Shown: positions 1 through 7,692, counted from the stretch's first letter. The stretch is DNA of 64,000 bases from Finegoldia magna_J (GCF_002243175.1 NZ_NDYF01000009.1:1-64000), one strand, 5' to 3'. Made by a program: numbers and translations. Notes: generated by a model from the sequence alone, not told the origin.

Positions 1-75
1 GAAGATTATATAGCGGACCAAATAAGTTTGAAAGAGTATATAAACCCATTTACTGGGAAAAAGAATAAAAAATAA
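1..75 (+). CDS. C-terminal fragment of an unidentified protein (cut by window start)
   Basis: An open frame enters from the left edge and stops at TAA 73-75. The last 24 residues are hydrophilic and end in a lysine-rich tail (TGKKNKK). Too little is present to assign a family. It lies just before the folded element at 88-206, so it may be the chromosomal gene beside that element or, less likely, part of it. I do not recognise it. Confidence 0.45.
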   Translation, partial: EDYIADQISLKEYINPFTGKKNKK

Positions 76-84
76 AAAGAAGAA

Positions 85-212
85 AGAGGCGCTTTAGCGT
101 CAATTGAGAATGTAGTGCAGCTGTCGGACATTCAATATGCACAAGGTGCATTGCAGGCAACAGCCCCTTATAGGGGCAGAGCAAACCACCAGCTAAGCTG
201 GTGGTTATGATT
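85..212 (+). mobile_element. IS200/IS605-like right end or omegaRNA-like structured remnant
   Basis: Five hairpins follow one another in about 120 nt: GGCGC/GCGTC (88-101), GAATGT/ACATTC (108-133), TGCAC/GTGCA (138-150), GCCCC/GGGGC (163-177) and a perfect 10-bp stem AACCACCAGC/GCTGGTGGTT (184-206). Just before them, one reading frame gives KKEAL and then a stop, which resembles the end of many TnpB proteins. IS200/IS605 elements carry subterminal hairpins, and their right ends encode the folded guide RNA of TnpB. No tnpA or tnpB is present here, so this is either the right end of an element lying to the left or an orphan remnant. It could also be an unrelated structured RNA. The segment is more GC-rich than its surroundings. 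Confidence 0.45.
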
Positions 213-254
213 AGATTATTTCAATAAATTGAATTTTAAAAATATTTAAAACTC

Positions 255-282
255 TTTACAAATTCTTAAAATAGTGTATAAT
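255..282 (+). promoter_or_regulatory. Promoter of the tRNA-Lys pair
   Basis: TTTACA at 255-260 and TATAAT at 277-282 are separated by 16 nt, close to the sigma-A consensus. The first tRNA begins 23 nt after the -10 box, and no other gene lies between. Confidence 0.75.
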
Positions 283-304
283 ATTATTGTTGTGGTAAAG
301 ATAT

Positions 305-380
305 GCGCCTTTAGCTCAGTTGGTAGAGCAACTGACTCTTAATCAGTGGGCCCAGGGTTCGAGTCCCTGAAGGCGCACCA
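305..380 (+). tRNA. tRNA-Lys (anticodon CTT), copy 1
   Basis: A 76-nt cloverleaf with encoded CCA. The acceptor stem is GCGCCTT/AAGGCGC and the anticodon loop CTCTTAA carries CTT, reading AAG codons. The T-loop GTTCGAGTC is canonical. It is followed 18 nt later by a second, nearly identical copy and belongs to the same short transcript. Confidence 0.95.
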
Positions 381-398
381 CTTTTTTAAATTTAATAT

Positions 399-474
399 GC
401 GCTTTTAGCTCAGTTGGTAGAGCAACTGACTCTTAATCAGTGGGCCCAGGGTTCGAGTCCCTGAAGGCGCACCA
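399..474 (+). tRNA. tRNA-Lys (anticodon CTT), copy 2
   Basis: This 76-nt tRNA matches the first copy at every position except position 5 of the acceptor stem (T403 in place of C309). The change converts a C-G pair into a U-G wobble. CCA is encoded. Both copies share the promoter at 255-282 and the terminator that follows. Confidence 0.95.
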
Positions 475-478
475 TCTA

Positions 479-505
479 ATCCGGGATTGACTCGGATTTT
501 TTTGT
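479..505 (+). terminator. Terminator of the tRNA-Lys operon
   Basis: An AATCCG/CGGATT stem just after the second tRNA is followed by a run of T residues, as in a rho-independent terminator. Confidence 0.7.
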
Positions 506-568
506 TTTAGAAAATAAATTATCTTAAAAGATCAATATATATGATATAATAAAAAAAGGAGGATTAAC

Positions 569-952
569 ATGAAATCAATTTTATCTGTGGTATGGAAATA
601 CAAAGGTTTTACGTTTTTATTTTTCGTATTTGTAGCTATACTAATGATTATAGTGCATTTTTTACATAATAAATTACACAATAAACAAAAAAAATATATA
701 TTCACAACTGCTATTTTTATTTTATCAGCTGTTCTTTTTGTAATGTCGATGTTGTCGATTTTAAATAAATTTGGACTTACATTGTTAATGATGTTTACTT
801 TTACATTTGCATCGGCTGTAATTTGCTTAGCGTATTCTTTGATTTTGGATATTATAAATCCTATTCCTCAAAAGAAAAAAAGCTTAGAATTTCGCAATAT
901 AATTGAAAAATTTGACAGATTAGTTGAAGAATCTAGGAGTACCAAACAATGA
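569..952 (+). CDS. Small membrane protein of unknown function
   Basis: 127 residues with three predicted membrane helices (about 13-31, 43-63 and 68-95) and a short charged cytoplasmic tail ending ESRSTKQ. AGGAGG lies 6 nt before the ATG, and a TATAAT box at 545-550 is a likely -10 element, though its -35 is weak. The stop overlaps the start of the following HAD phosphatase by 4 nt (ATGA), so the two are translationally coupled. No family is recognised. It may be a membrane partner of the phosphatase, but only the gene order supports that. Confidence 0.8.
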   Translation: MKSILSVVWKYKGFTFLFFVFVAILMIIVHFLHNKLHNKQKKYIFTTAIFILSAVLFVMSMLSILNKFGLTLLMMFTFTFASAVICLAYSLILDIINPIPQKKKSLEFRNIIEKFDRLVEESRSTKQ

Positions 953-1674
953 AAATAGGCGCTTTTTTTGATATTGATGGAACAATAGCTAGAGATTCAC
1001 TAATGATTGAGCATTTCAAAAAATTAGTAAATTTTGAAATAATAGATCAAAAATTATACTACGAAAAAGTTTATCCAGCATACCAAAAATACGAAAAAAG
1101 AAAAATCGACTATGATGAGTATCTCAATCAATTGGTTGATGTGTATAAGTACAAACTCAAAGGATTTAGTAGCGAGTTCAATGAATTTATATCTAATCAA
1201 GTAATCAGCCAAGTTAAAGAGAAAGTTTACAGATATACCCGTGAGATGATAGAATTTCACAAAGAAAATAATCATCTGATATTTTTTATTTCAGGAAGCC
1301 CTGACTTTTTGGTAAAAGAAATGGCTGAGAGTTATGGCGTAACAGAATACAGAGCATCCTTGTATTTGAAAAAATCGGGAATGTACACTGGAGAAGTGGT
1401 GCCAATGTGGGATAAAAATAGTAAAAAGGCTGTAATTGATGAAATTGTTCAACGTTATGATATTGATGTCGATAATTCATACTGCTACGGTGATACTTCT
1501 GGTGATTTTTCTATGATTAATATGATGGGAAAACCAACAGCGATTAATCCTACAAAAGAGCTATTTGAACTTATCAGAGCAAACGAAAAAATAAATGAAA
1601 AAACCAAAATAATCATTGAAAGAAAAGATGTAATATACGATTTTCCTAAAAATGGTAAAATTTTAGATATTTAA
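949..1674 (+). CDS. HAD-superfamily phosphatase, SerB/IB-type
   Basis: 241 residues. Motif I is DIDGT (residues 8-12, with the catalytic Asp first), motif II contains Ser115 (ISGSPDF), motif III is a lysine near 159-160, and motif IV is GDTSGD (181-186). This arrangement, with a helical cap at about 20-95, is that of the HAD subfamily IB phosphatases related to phosphoserine phosphatase. Similar cytoplasmic enzymes dephosphorylate phosphoserine, phosphocholine or lysophospholipids, so the substrate cannot be read from sequence. It overlaps the preceding membrane-protein gene by 4 nt and is followed by a strong terminator. Confidence 0.85.
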   Translation: MKIGAFFDIDGTIARDSLMIEHFKKLVNFEIIDQKLYYEKVYPAYQKYEKRKIDYDEYLNQLVDVYKYKLKGFSSEFNEFISNQVISQVKEKVYRYTREMIEFHKENNHLIFFISGSPDFLVKEMAESYGVTEYRASLYLKKSGMYTGEVVPMWDKNSKKAVIDEIVQRYDIDVDNSYCYGDTSGDFSMINMMGKPTAINPTKELFELIRANEKINEKTKIIIERKDVIYDFPKNGKILDI

Positions 1675-1686
1675 GAAGCGTAACAG

Positions 1687-1717
1687 ACTCTCTTCACAGT
1701 TGTGAGGAGAGTTTTTT
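1687..1717 (+). terminator. Terminator after the HAD phosphatase
   Basis: A 12-bp stem (ACTCTCTTCACA with TGTGAGGAGAGT, one G-T pair, 2-nt gap) is followed directly by TTTTT. Confidence 0.85.
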
Positions 1718-1725
1718 ATATGCAA

Positions 1726-1761
1726 AGACCACAGAAGAATTTTGAAGTTCATCTGTGGTCT
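1726..1761 (-). terminator. Terminator hairpin after the sortase gene
   Basis: AGACCACAGA (1726-1735) pairs with TCTGTGGTCT (1752-1761). It lies just beyond the stop of the reverse-strand sortase. T-rich sequence is present on the plus side (AAATTTTTG) but is weaker on the minus side, so it may mainly back up the neighbouring terminator. Confidence 0.55.
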
Positions 1762-1772
1762 AAATTTTTGTT

Positions 1773-2444
1773 CTAATTTTGTTTGAAATAATTTTTGTCG
1801 TATTTAAAAGATCTAACAAGTTTTCCTATTTGGAATACTCTGTTATTAGGATCATTTGGCATATCACATGTCATCAAAGAAAGAATAGGTTTATTATCAT
1901 AATTTTCAATTCTATAGTCTTCTAACATGTAAAACGCATACGAGTCAGTAACTTTTCTATCTACGATTTCATATTCGTAGATGTTCTTCTTATCTGTAAT
2001 GTAAACTTTAGTACCTTTAGTTAAATCATACACTTTACTAAACAAAGAGCCGTTTCTTTTCATGTAGTGACCTGTTAGTGTGTAATTTTTTTCTCCCATT
2101 TTTTGATTTTCTTTCATTGTGGCTGCACCACTTAATAAGTGTTCGTCAGTTACTCCACGATGAATAGGTAAACTCAAATTATAATCAGGGATAATAATTT
2201 GTCCAATAACATTTTCTCCGCTTATAGCTGTAAAATTAAACAACGATGTAGTTGTGCTAATGGAGTTTACAGCGTCAAAGTCGTTTTTGAATTCCTTTTT
2301 GTTGTTTTGTTCCATTTCTGTGGATGATATATCTTTACTTATATCATTTTCACTATAATAGGTAGGTATTAATCTGGCTGCGAAATATAAAGCAAATAGC
2401 AGAATACCTATCGTCATTAAAAAAATTCCAAATTTCTTTCTCAT
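1773..2444 (-). CDS. srtA: Class A sortase
   Basis: 223 residues from the second ATG of the frame, at 2444; GAGG lies 6 nt upstream of it and directly abuts the first ATG, which rules that one out. An N-terminal signal-anchor helix (about 5-27) is followed by a spacer and the sortase barrel. Catalytic residues in sortase order are His126 (TLTGHYM), Cys193 (SLMTC) and Arg202 (NNRVF). The enzyme sits outside the membrane and attaches LPXTG-type surface proteins to peptidoglycan. No substrate gene is nearby, as expected for a housekeeping class A enzyme. It is divergent from mraZ. Confidence 0.9.
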   Translation of the reverse strand: MRKKFGIFLMTIGILLFALYFAARLIPTYYSENDISKDISSTEMEQNNKKEFKNDFDAVNSISTTTSLFNFTAISGENVIGQIIIPDYNLSLPIHRGVTDEHLLSGAATMKENQKMGEKNYTLTGHYMKRNGSLFSKVYDLTKGTKVYITDKKNIYEYEIVDRKVTDSYAFYMLEDYRIENYDNKPILSLMTCDMPNDPNNRVFQIGKLVRSFKYDKNYFKQN

Positions 2445-2476
2445 ATTCATCCTCTTTAATTTTTATTACGTAGAGT

Positions 2477-2505
2477 ATTTTAACATATATTTAAATTTAA
2501 GTAAA
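2477..2505 (-). promoter_or_regulatory. Promoter of the sortase gene
   Basis: On the minus strand TTTACT (2500-2505) and TAAAAT (2477-2482) are 17 nt apart, with TG preceding the -10 box by one base (extended -10). Confidence 0.65.
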
Positions 2506-2513
2506 TATCAATA

Positions 2514-2536
2514 AGAACGTATATTCAGAACGTATA
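2514..2536. repeat. Direct repeat between divergent sortase and mraZ promoters
   Basis: AGAACGTATA occurs at 2514-2523 and again at 2527-2536 (13-nt period). It lies between the two divergent promoters and ends 6 nt before the mraZ -35 box. A regulator site is possible; no regulator is assigned. Confidence 0.5.
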
Positions 2537-2542
2537 AAAACA

Positions 2543-2571
2543 TTGAAAGCATCATATATAAAAGATATTAT
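2543..2571 (+). promoter_or_regulatory. Promoter of the mraZ-divIB operon
   Basis: TTGAAA (2543-2548) and TATTAT (2566-2571) with a 17-nt spacer, about 40 nt before the mraZ start. The MraZ-type repeats lie immediately downstream. Confidence 0.75.
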
Positions 2572-2575
2572 TAAT

Positions 2576-2605
2576 GTAGTGGAATGAAAGTGGAACAAAG
2601 TGGAG
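2576..2605 (+). promoter_or_regulatory. MraZ-type operator repeats
   Basis: Three direct repeats, GTAGTGG (2576-2582), AAAGTGG (2587-2593) and AAAGTGG (2597-2603), have 11- and 10-nt periods. MraZ is known to bind closely spaced GTG-containing direct repeats ahead of its own gene (AAAGTG-type in Mollicutes, TGGGN in E. coli). The last repeat runs into the mraZ Shine-Dalgarno sequence, so binding could affect both transcription and translation. Confidence 0.65.
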
Positions 2606-2611
2606 GGAAAA

Positions 2612-3043
2612 ATGTTTATTAACGAATATTTTCATAATATTGACTCAAAAGGTCGCGTTATTATGCCCTCAAAGTTTAGGGATGAAATAGGAGAAGAATT
2701 CTACATTACAAAAGGTATGGATGAATGTCTTTTCGTATATCCTGTATCTGATTTTATCCAAATGACTGAAAAGCTTAATAAATTGTCATTAACTAGAAGA
2801 CAAGCAAGAGCGTTTTCAAGGGTGTTTTTCGCTGGTGCTAGTAACCAGGAAATTGATAAACAAGGAAGGTTTTTGATTCCGCAATCCTTGAGAAACTATG
2901 CAGATATCAAAAAAGAAGTTGCCATTATTGGAGTATCTAATCGTATTGAAATATGGGATAAGGAAAAATGGGAACAATATTCTAATGACTCTTCATTAAA
3001 CTATGACGATTTAGCTGATGATTTAAATGATCTTGATTTGTAG
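2612..3043 (+). CDS. mraZ: Transcriptional regulator MraZ
   Basis: 143 residues from ATG 2612, chosen because GGAGGG (2602-2607) lies 4 nt upstream and MraZ proteins begin MF-x2-EY-x-HN-x-D-x-KGR as here. A longer GTG start at 2600 would sit inside the operator repeats. Two AbrB/SpoVT-type half-domains, each with an R-fold (DSKGR near 12-16 and DKQGR in the second half), form the DNA-binding ring known for the family. It heads the division and cell-wall cluster and probably represses it through the repeats at 2576-2605. Confidence 0.95.
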   Translation: MFINEYFHNIDSKGRVIMPSKFRDEIGEEFYITKGMDECLFVYPVSDFIQMTEKLNKLSLTRRQARAFSRVFFAGASNQEIDKQGRFLIPQSLRNYADIKKEVAIIGVSNRIEIWDKEKWEQYSNDSSLNYDDLADDLNDLDL

Positions 3044-3050
3044 GTGAATT

Positions 3051-3989
3051 ATGGAATTCAAACATGTGCCAATTTTATTAAATGAATGCATCGAAAATTT
3101 GAATATTAGAGACGGTAAAATTTATGTGGATTGCACTGTTGGAGGCGCTGGACATTCCAGAGAAATTGCAAAAAGAATTGGGAATGGTAAGCTAATTTGC
3201 TTTGATCAAGATGAAGACGCATTAACAGTGGCGAAAGAACGCTTAAAAGAACATGGAGATAAGGTTATCTTTATAAAGGATAATTTTAAAAATATAAAAA
3301 GTGATTTACAAAATATAGGAATTGAAAAAGTTGATGGAATATTAATGGATATAGGTGTTAGCTCTTATCAAATAGATGTAGATAGTAGAGGATTTTCTTA
3401 TATGCACGATGCGGTTTTGGATATGAGAATGGATCAATCTAATCCGATTAGTGCCAAGGATATTGTCAACACGTATTCACAAGAAGATTTAGAAAATATT
3501 ATTTTCAAATATTCAGAAGAAAAATGGGCTAAAAGAATTGCTGAATTTATATGCAATGAAAGAGAAGTCAAACCTATTAATACTACTTTTGAATTAGTAG
3601 AAGTCATTGAAAAAGCGATTCCTAAAAAAGTAAGAATGAATCAAAAAGGCCACAGTGCAAAGAAAACTTTTCAAGCAATTAGAATTGAAGTTAATAAAGA
3701 ATTAGACGTTTTAGAACAAGCAGTTGGAGATTGCATAGATTTATTGAATCCTGAAGGTAGAATTTGTATAATAACGTTTCATTCTTTGGAGGATAAAATT
3801 TGCAAAGATATTTTCAAACAAAGACAAAAAGGTTGTATATGTCCTCCAGAAATTCCAGTATGTGTTTGCAATCATAAGCCTGAAATTAAGATTATTACTA
3901 GAAAGCCGATAGAGCCTTCAACAGAAGAATTAAAACAAAATTCTAGGGCTCGAAGTGCAAAGTTAAGAGTAGCTGAAAAGATTATTTGA
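3051..3989 (+). CDS. rsmH: 16S rRNA C1402 N4-methyltransferase RsmH (MraW)
   Basis: 312 residues, the normal length. The start HVPILLNECIENL, the SAM-binding segment VDCTVGGAGHS near residue 30, DGILMDIGVSS near 100 and ITFHSLEDKICK near the C-terminus are RsmH signatures. The enzyme methylates the exocyclic amine of C1402 in the ribosomal P site. It begins 7 nt after mraZ stops, with AGGTGA as ribosome binding site, the standard second place in this cluster. Confidence 0.97.
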   Translation: MEFKHVPILLNECIENLNIRDGKIYVDCTVGGAGHSREIAKRIGNGKLICFDQDEDALTVAKERLKEHGDKVIFIKDNFKNIKSDLQNIGIEKVDGILMDIGVSSYQIDVDSRGFSYMHDAVLDMRMDQSNPISAKDIVNTYSQEDLENIIFKYSEEKWAKRIAEFICNEREVKPINTTFELVEVIEKAIPKKVRMNQKGHSAKKTFQAIRIEVNKELDVLEQAVGDCIDLLNPEGRICIITFHSLEDKICKDIFKQRQKGCICPPEIPVCVCNHKPEIKIITRKPIEPSTEELKQNSRARSAKLRVAEKII

Positions 3990-4024
3990 TAATTATATGA
4001 TTTGATTAATAAATGGAGACAAAA

Positions 4025-4414
4025 ATGGGTAATGCACAAAGAAAAATTGAAGTTTTTCCACAGTATGTAGAAAAAAAAGAATTTGAAGTCAAAAAAATTG
4101 AACAAACAAAAAAATTAAATAGACCTAGTAGGAGAACAAATCTTTTTTCTACTTTTAATAAAGTAATGATATGCGTGGTTATTTGTTTATCCATTTTGGT
4201 GATGAATCGTTATTCTAAGATTCAAAGCATGTCCAGTGAATTAAAAGAAGTAAAAAATCAAGTAATGCTTACAGAAGGCAACCGAGATGTGATAAAATCT
4301 AATATAGAAAGTAAATTAACTAATAAAAATATTGAAGAAATAGCAAAAAATAATTTGGGTATGCAATTTCCCGAAAATGCTCAAATTATGTACTTAAAAT
4401 TAGAGGAAAAATAA
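4025..4414 (+). CDS. ftsL: Cell division protein FtsL-like
   Basis: 129 residues from ATG 4025; GGAG at 4015-4018 gives good spacing and makes an in-frame ATG at 4013, which contains this motif, unlikely. A basic cytoplasmic N-terminus is followed by one membrane helix (about 44-60) and a coiled-coil-like extracellular part. The sequence is weakly conserved, as usual for FtsL. The assignment rests on topology, size and position between rsmH and ftsI. FtsL works with DivIB and FtsI at the septum. Its stop shares one base with the ftsI start. Confidence 0.85.
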   Translation: MGNAQRKIEVFPQYVEKKEFEVKKIEQTKKLNRPSRRTNLFSTFNKVMICVVICLSILVMNRYSKIQSMSSELKEVKNQVMLTEGNRDVIKSNIESKLTNKNIEEIAKNNLGMQFPENAQIMYLKLEEK

Positions 4415-6651
4415 TGAGAAGGCGCAATTTAAGCAAAGAAAAAATCAATAAAAATTTCAATAAAAACTACAATTCTCGTATTGTAGTTTTATTTTGTATA
4501 TTGACAATTATTGTATTATTAATAGTTGGCAAACTGATTTATTTACAATTGACCCCTGCTGGAGATAAATATCGAAAACTTTCAGCAAAACAAAGCACCA
4601 ATACTATTAATATTGATGCTGAAAGAGGAAAAATATTAGATACAAATGGTGAGACATTGGCAGATAATGTGGTATCTAATAATTTGTATGTAAATGCTAC
4701 TTATTTAAACGATCAATCGAAATCAAACTTAATTGATTCGTTAGGAAAAACTTTAAGCATGAAACCTGAAGAACTAAGAAAAGTTTTAGATAAAAAGAAA
4801 ACAGTTCTAGTTAAACCTTCATTATCGAAAACAGAAATAGAAAACATAAAAAAACTACCTATTAGTAATCAGAAATTTATTAGCATCGTTTCTGAGAAAA
4901 AGAGATATTATCCGAATAAAGAAATGTTAGCACAAGTTTTAGGATTTACAAATGTAAATAATGATGGTGTTGTCGGATTGGAGAGCTTTTATAATGCTAA
5001 ATTAAAAGGTAAACCAGGAAAAAGAATTCTGAACAGTTCAGTTAATCGATCGATTGATTTATCAGATGATAGTTCTGTGATTATTAATCCAGAAAATGGA
5101 TATGATTTAAAAACAACTATAGATAGTACTATCCAAGGCTTTGTAGAAGATAGTTTAAAAGACATAGAAAATAATTTTAAACCAAAATCTGCGACGATAA
5201 TCGTTATGAATCCAAATAATGGAGGTGTTTTGGGTATGGGATCTTTCCCTAATTTTAATCCCAATGATCCTAAAACTCCGCTTTTAAAAGATCAAATAAA
5301 TGAATTAAATGATTTAAAAAAAGAAAATGATCAAGATAAAATCAGTAAATTTTATTTTAATATGTGGGAAAACAAAGCAACTTCATGGACTTATGAACCT
5401 GGAAGTGTATTTAAAACTATAACTAGTGCAGCTGCAACTGAAGAGCACACCGCAACACAAGAATCACATTATTTCTGTAATGGATTTATTAGAGATATTC
5501 CAGGTGTTGTCATAAGATGTGAAAGATATTGGAATCCCCATGGCGACGAAACATTCCAAGAAGCTTTCAACAATTCTTGCAATATTGCATATGTAAATAT
5601 TGGTAGAGATTTGGGAAAAGCAAATATGCAAAAATACGTAAATGGATTTGGTTTTAATCAAAAAACAGATATTGATTTACCGGCTGAAGAATTGGGAATA
5701 GCTCCGAAAAGCGTTAAAGACATCGACGCAGCAAGACTTGCTACTCTTTCTTATGGTCACGGTATTTCAGCAACGCCGATTCAAATGATAACTGCTTTAA
5801 ACTCAATAGTAAACGGTGGAATGTTGATAGAACCACATGTTGCAAAGGAATTTATTTCAAAGGATACAAAAAAGATAGAAAAAGTTCAGCCAAAAGTAAA
5901 AAGACAAATAATTTCAGCACAATCTTCAAAGCAAATTAATAAAATGTTGCAAGGAGTTGTAGACGATGGAAGTGGTAAAAAAGCTGCAATTCAAGGATTT
6001 GGAATCGGTGGTAAGACGGGAACAAGTATAAAAATCGAAGACGGCAAATACACTGACAGTAAAACAACTGCATCATTTTTTGGATCTTTTCCAACAGATC
6101 ACCCGGAATACACTGTTTTAATTGTTGTAGATGAGCCTCAAAGAAAAAACGGCGGAAGTGCTGTATGCGCACCTTCTGCAGGAAAGATTTTTTCAAGAAT
6201 TATCGAATATAAGAGAATAAATAAAACCAGACTGGATGCTGACGATTCAGATAAGGTTACTGTTCCAGAATTAGAAGGGCTTACATTGAAGTTAGCAGTT
6301 GATAAATTAAATTCGTTGGGATTAAAGTCTAAGGTTACAAATTCAAATTCGAATTCAAATTCAATTGTAAAATCTCAAGAAACAGCTGCATATTCTAAAG
6401 TGAATAAGGGAGATATAATTGAACTTACAACAGGAAGTGTTGAGGACTCAATGATTAGAATTCCTGAAATAGTAGGATTCACAGTTGAAGATGCTGTAGA
6501 TACTTTAGAAAAATACGGTATTAAAAATATCGAAATCAAAAATGGTAAAAAAGGTAAAGTAGTAAAAACTGATCCTGAAGAAAACAAATTGATGGATCCA
6601 AAATCTTACATTAAAATTTATACTGAACAAGAGAAAAATACTGAAGAATAA
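4414..6651 (+). CDS. ftsI: Septal peptidoglycan transpeptidase FtsI/PBP2B with two PASTA domains
   Basis: 745 residues: short cytoplasmic tail, one membrane helix (about 22-46), PBP dimerisation domain (about 60-220), transpeptidase domain (about 250-600) and two C-terminal PASTA repeats (about 614-675 and 681-737). Active-site motifs are S331-V-F-K334, SCN (388-390) and KTG (534-536). It cross-links septal peptidoglycan and partners the FtsW polymerase encoded 2.4 kb downstream. The first PASTA repeat contains an NSNSNSNS stretch encoded by a hexanucleotide repeat. SCN replaces the more usual SSN. Confidence 0.95.
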   Translation: MRRRNLSKEKINKNFNKNYNSRIVVLFCILTIIVLLIVGKLIYLQLTPAGDKYRKLSAKQSTNTINIDAERGKILDTNGETLADNVVSNNLYVNATYLNDQSKSNLIDSLGKTLSMKPEELRKVLDKKKTVLVKPSLSKTEIENIKKLPISNQKFISIVSEKKRYYPNKEMLAQVLGFTNVNNDGVVGLESFYNAKLKGKPGKRILNSSVNRSIDLSDDSSVIINPENGYDLKTTIDSTIQGFVEDSLKDIENNFKPKSATIIVMNPNNGGVLGMGSFPNFNPNDPKTPLLKDQINELNDLKKENDQDKISKFYFNMWENKATSWTYEPGSVFKTITSAAATEEHTATQESHYFCNGFIRDIPGVVIRCERYWNPHGDETFQEAFNNSCNIAYVNIGRDLGKANMQKYVNGFGFNQKTDIDLPAEELGIAPKSVKDIDAARLATLSYGHGISATPIQMITALNSIVNGGMLIEPHVAKEFISKDTKKIEKVQPKVKRQIISAQSSKQINKMLQGVVDDGSGKKAAIQGFGIGGKTGTSIKIEDGKYTDSKTTASFFGSFPTDHPEYTVLIVVDEPQRKNGGSAVCAPSAGKIFSRIIEYKRINKTRLDADDSDKVTVPELEGLTLKLAVDKLNSLGLKSKVTNSNSNSNSIVKSQETAAYSKVNKGDIIELTTGSVEDSMIRIPEIVGFTVEDAVDTLEKYGIKNIEIKNGKKGKVVKTDPEENKLMDPKSYIKIYTEQEKNTEE
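6340..6363 (+). repeat. Hexanucleotide tandem repeat inside ftsI
   Basis: Four near-perfect units of AATTCA (the second is AATTCG) encode alternating Asn-Ser in the first PASTA domain. Gain or loss of a unit would stay in frame and alter a loop length. Confidence 0.8.
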
Positions 6652-6664
6652 TTTTTTCGTGTGG

Positions 6665-6670
6665 TATAAT
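6665..6670 (+). promoter_or_regulatory. Possible internal promoter before mraY
   Basis: A perfect TATAAT lies in the 78-nt gap between ftsI and mraY, with a poor -35 candidate (CTGAAG at 17-nt spacing). This is the largest gap in the cluster before ftsZ. A mid-operon promoter is plausible but unproven. Confidence 0.35.
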
Positions 6671-6729
6671 AAATACTTATGAGGTATAAAATTGGACATA
6701 ATTAGTGTTCATTATTTAAGGAGATAAAT

Positions 6730-7692
6730 ATGAATTTTAAAAGTGAAATTTTAATGTCGATGTTATTATCAATTGTAATTTCATTGATATTAGGAAAGTT
6801 TATAATCAAGATTTTAAGACAAAAACATATTGGTCAAGAAATCAGAGATGACGGCCCCAAATCACACTATTCGAAAGCTGGAACACCAACTATGGGAGGT
6901 ATTATATTTATAATATCTACGTTGATTACGGTGATTGTATTTAGATTATTTAATAGTGAAGTTTTGTTGGCGATATATGGAATGCTTGCATTTGGAGCAA
7001 TTGGCTTTATAGATGACTTCATGAAATTAGTAATGAAGCGTTCATTAGGATTAAACGAAAAACAAAAACTTGTGTTACAACTTTTGTTTTCCATCATAGC
7101 TTGTTTTTTGATAAAACAAGTGAATCCGAATTTCACAAAACAAGTCATTCCTTTCTTCCATAAAACAGTAGATTTTGGAATAATAACTTATCCATTCTTG
7201 ATTTTCGTAATGATGGGAACATCTAATGCTACTAATCTTACTGATGGATTAGACGGACTTGCAACTTCTGTATCAATTCCCGTGTTCATTGCTACAAGTA
7301 TTATTTTGTATAACTTAAATTCGACAGCTAGTATATTCAGTATTATCTTTGCAGGAAGTCTATTGGGATTTTTGGTGTATAATTCAAATCCAGCTAAAGT
7401 TTTTATGGGTGATACAGGTTCGATGGCTATAGGTGGCGCTTTGGTTATGATTATGGCTATGTACGGTTTAAGTTTGTACTTAATCATTTTAGGATTTGTG
7501 TACATGATTGAAGTATTATCTGTAATAATTCAAATGACAAGCTACAAATTGAGAAACAAAAAAAGAGTATTTTTGATGAGCCCAATTCATCATCATTATG
7601 AATTAAAAGGCTACAAAGAACAAAAAATAGTATCAACTTTTATGGTTGTATCAGTAATTACAAGTTTAATTACACTAATAGATATATTGTAG
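6730..7692 (+). CDS. mraY: Phospho-N-acetylmuramoyl-pentapeptide transferase MraY
   Basis: 320 residues with about ten membrane helices. MraY signatures are DGPKSHYSKAGTPTMGG near residue 40, the catalytic aspartates in GFIDDF (near 95), TNATNLTDGLDGLA (near 165), GDTGSMA (near 225) and the MSPIHHHYELKG loop near 280. It transfers phospho-MurNAc-pentapeptide from UDP to undecaprenyl phosphate, forming lipid I on the inner face of the membrane. AAGGAG precedes the start. Confidence 0.97.
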   Translation: MNFKSEILMSMLLSIVISLILGKFIIKILRQKHIGQEIRDDGPKSHYSKAGTPTMGGIIFIISTLITVIVFRLFNSEVLLAIYGMLAFGAIGFIDDFMKLVMKRSLGLNEKQKLVLQLLFSIIACFLIKQVNPNFTKQVIPFFHKTVDFGIITYPFLIFVMMGTSNATNLTDGLDGLATSVSIPVFIATSIILYNLNSTASIFSIIFAGSLLGFLVYNSNPAKVFMGDTGSMAIGGALVMIMAMYGLSLYLIILGFVYMIEVLSVIIQMTSYKLRNKKRVFLMSPIHHHYELKGYKEQKIVSTFMVVSVITSLITLIDIL

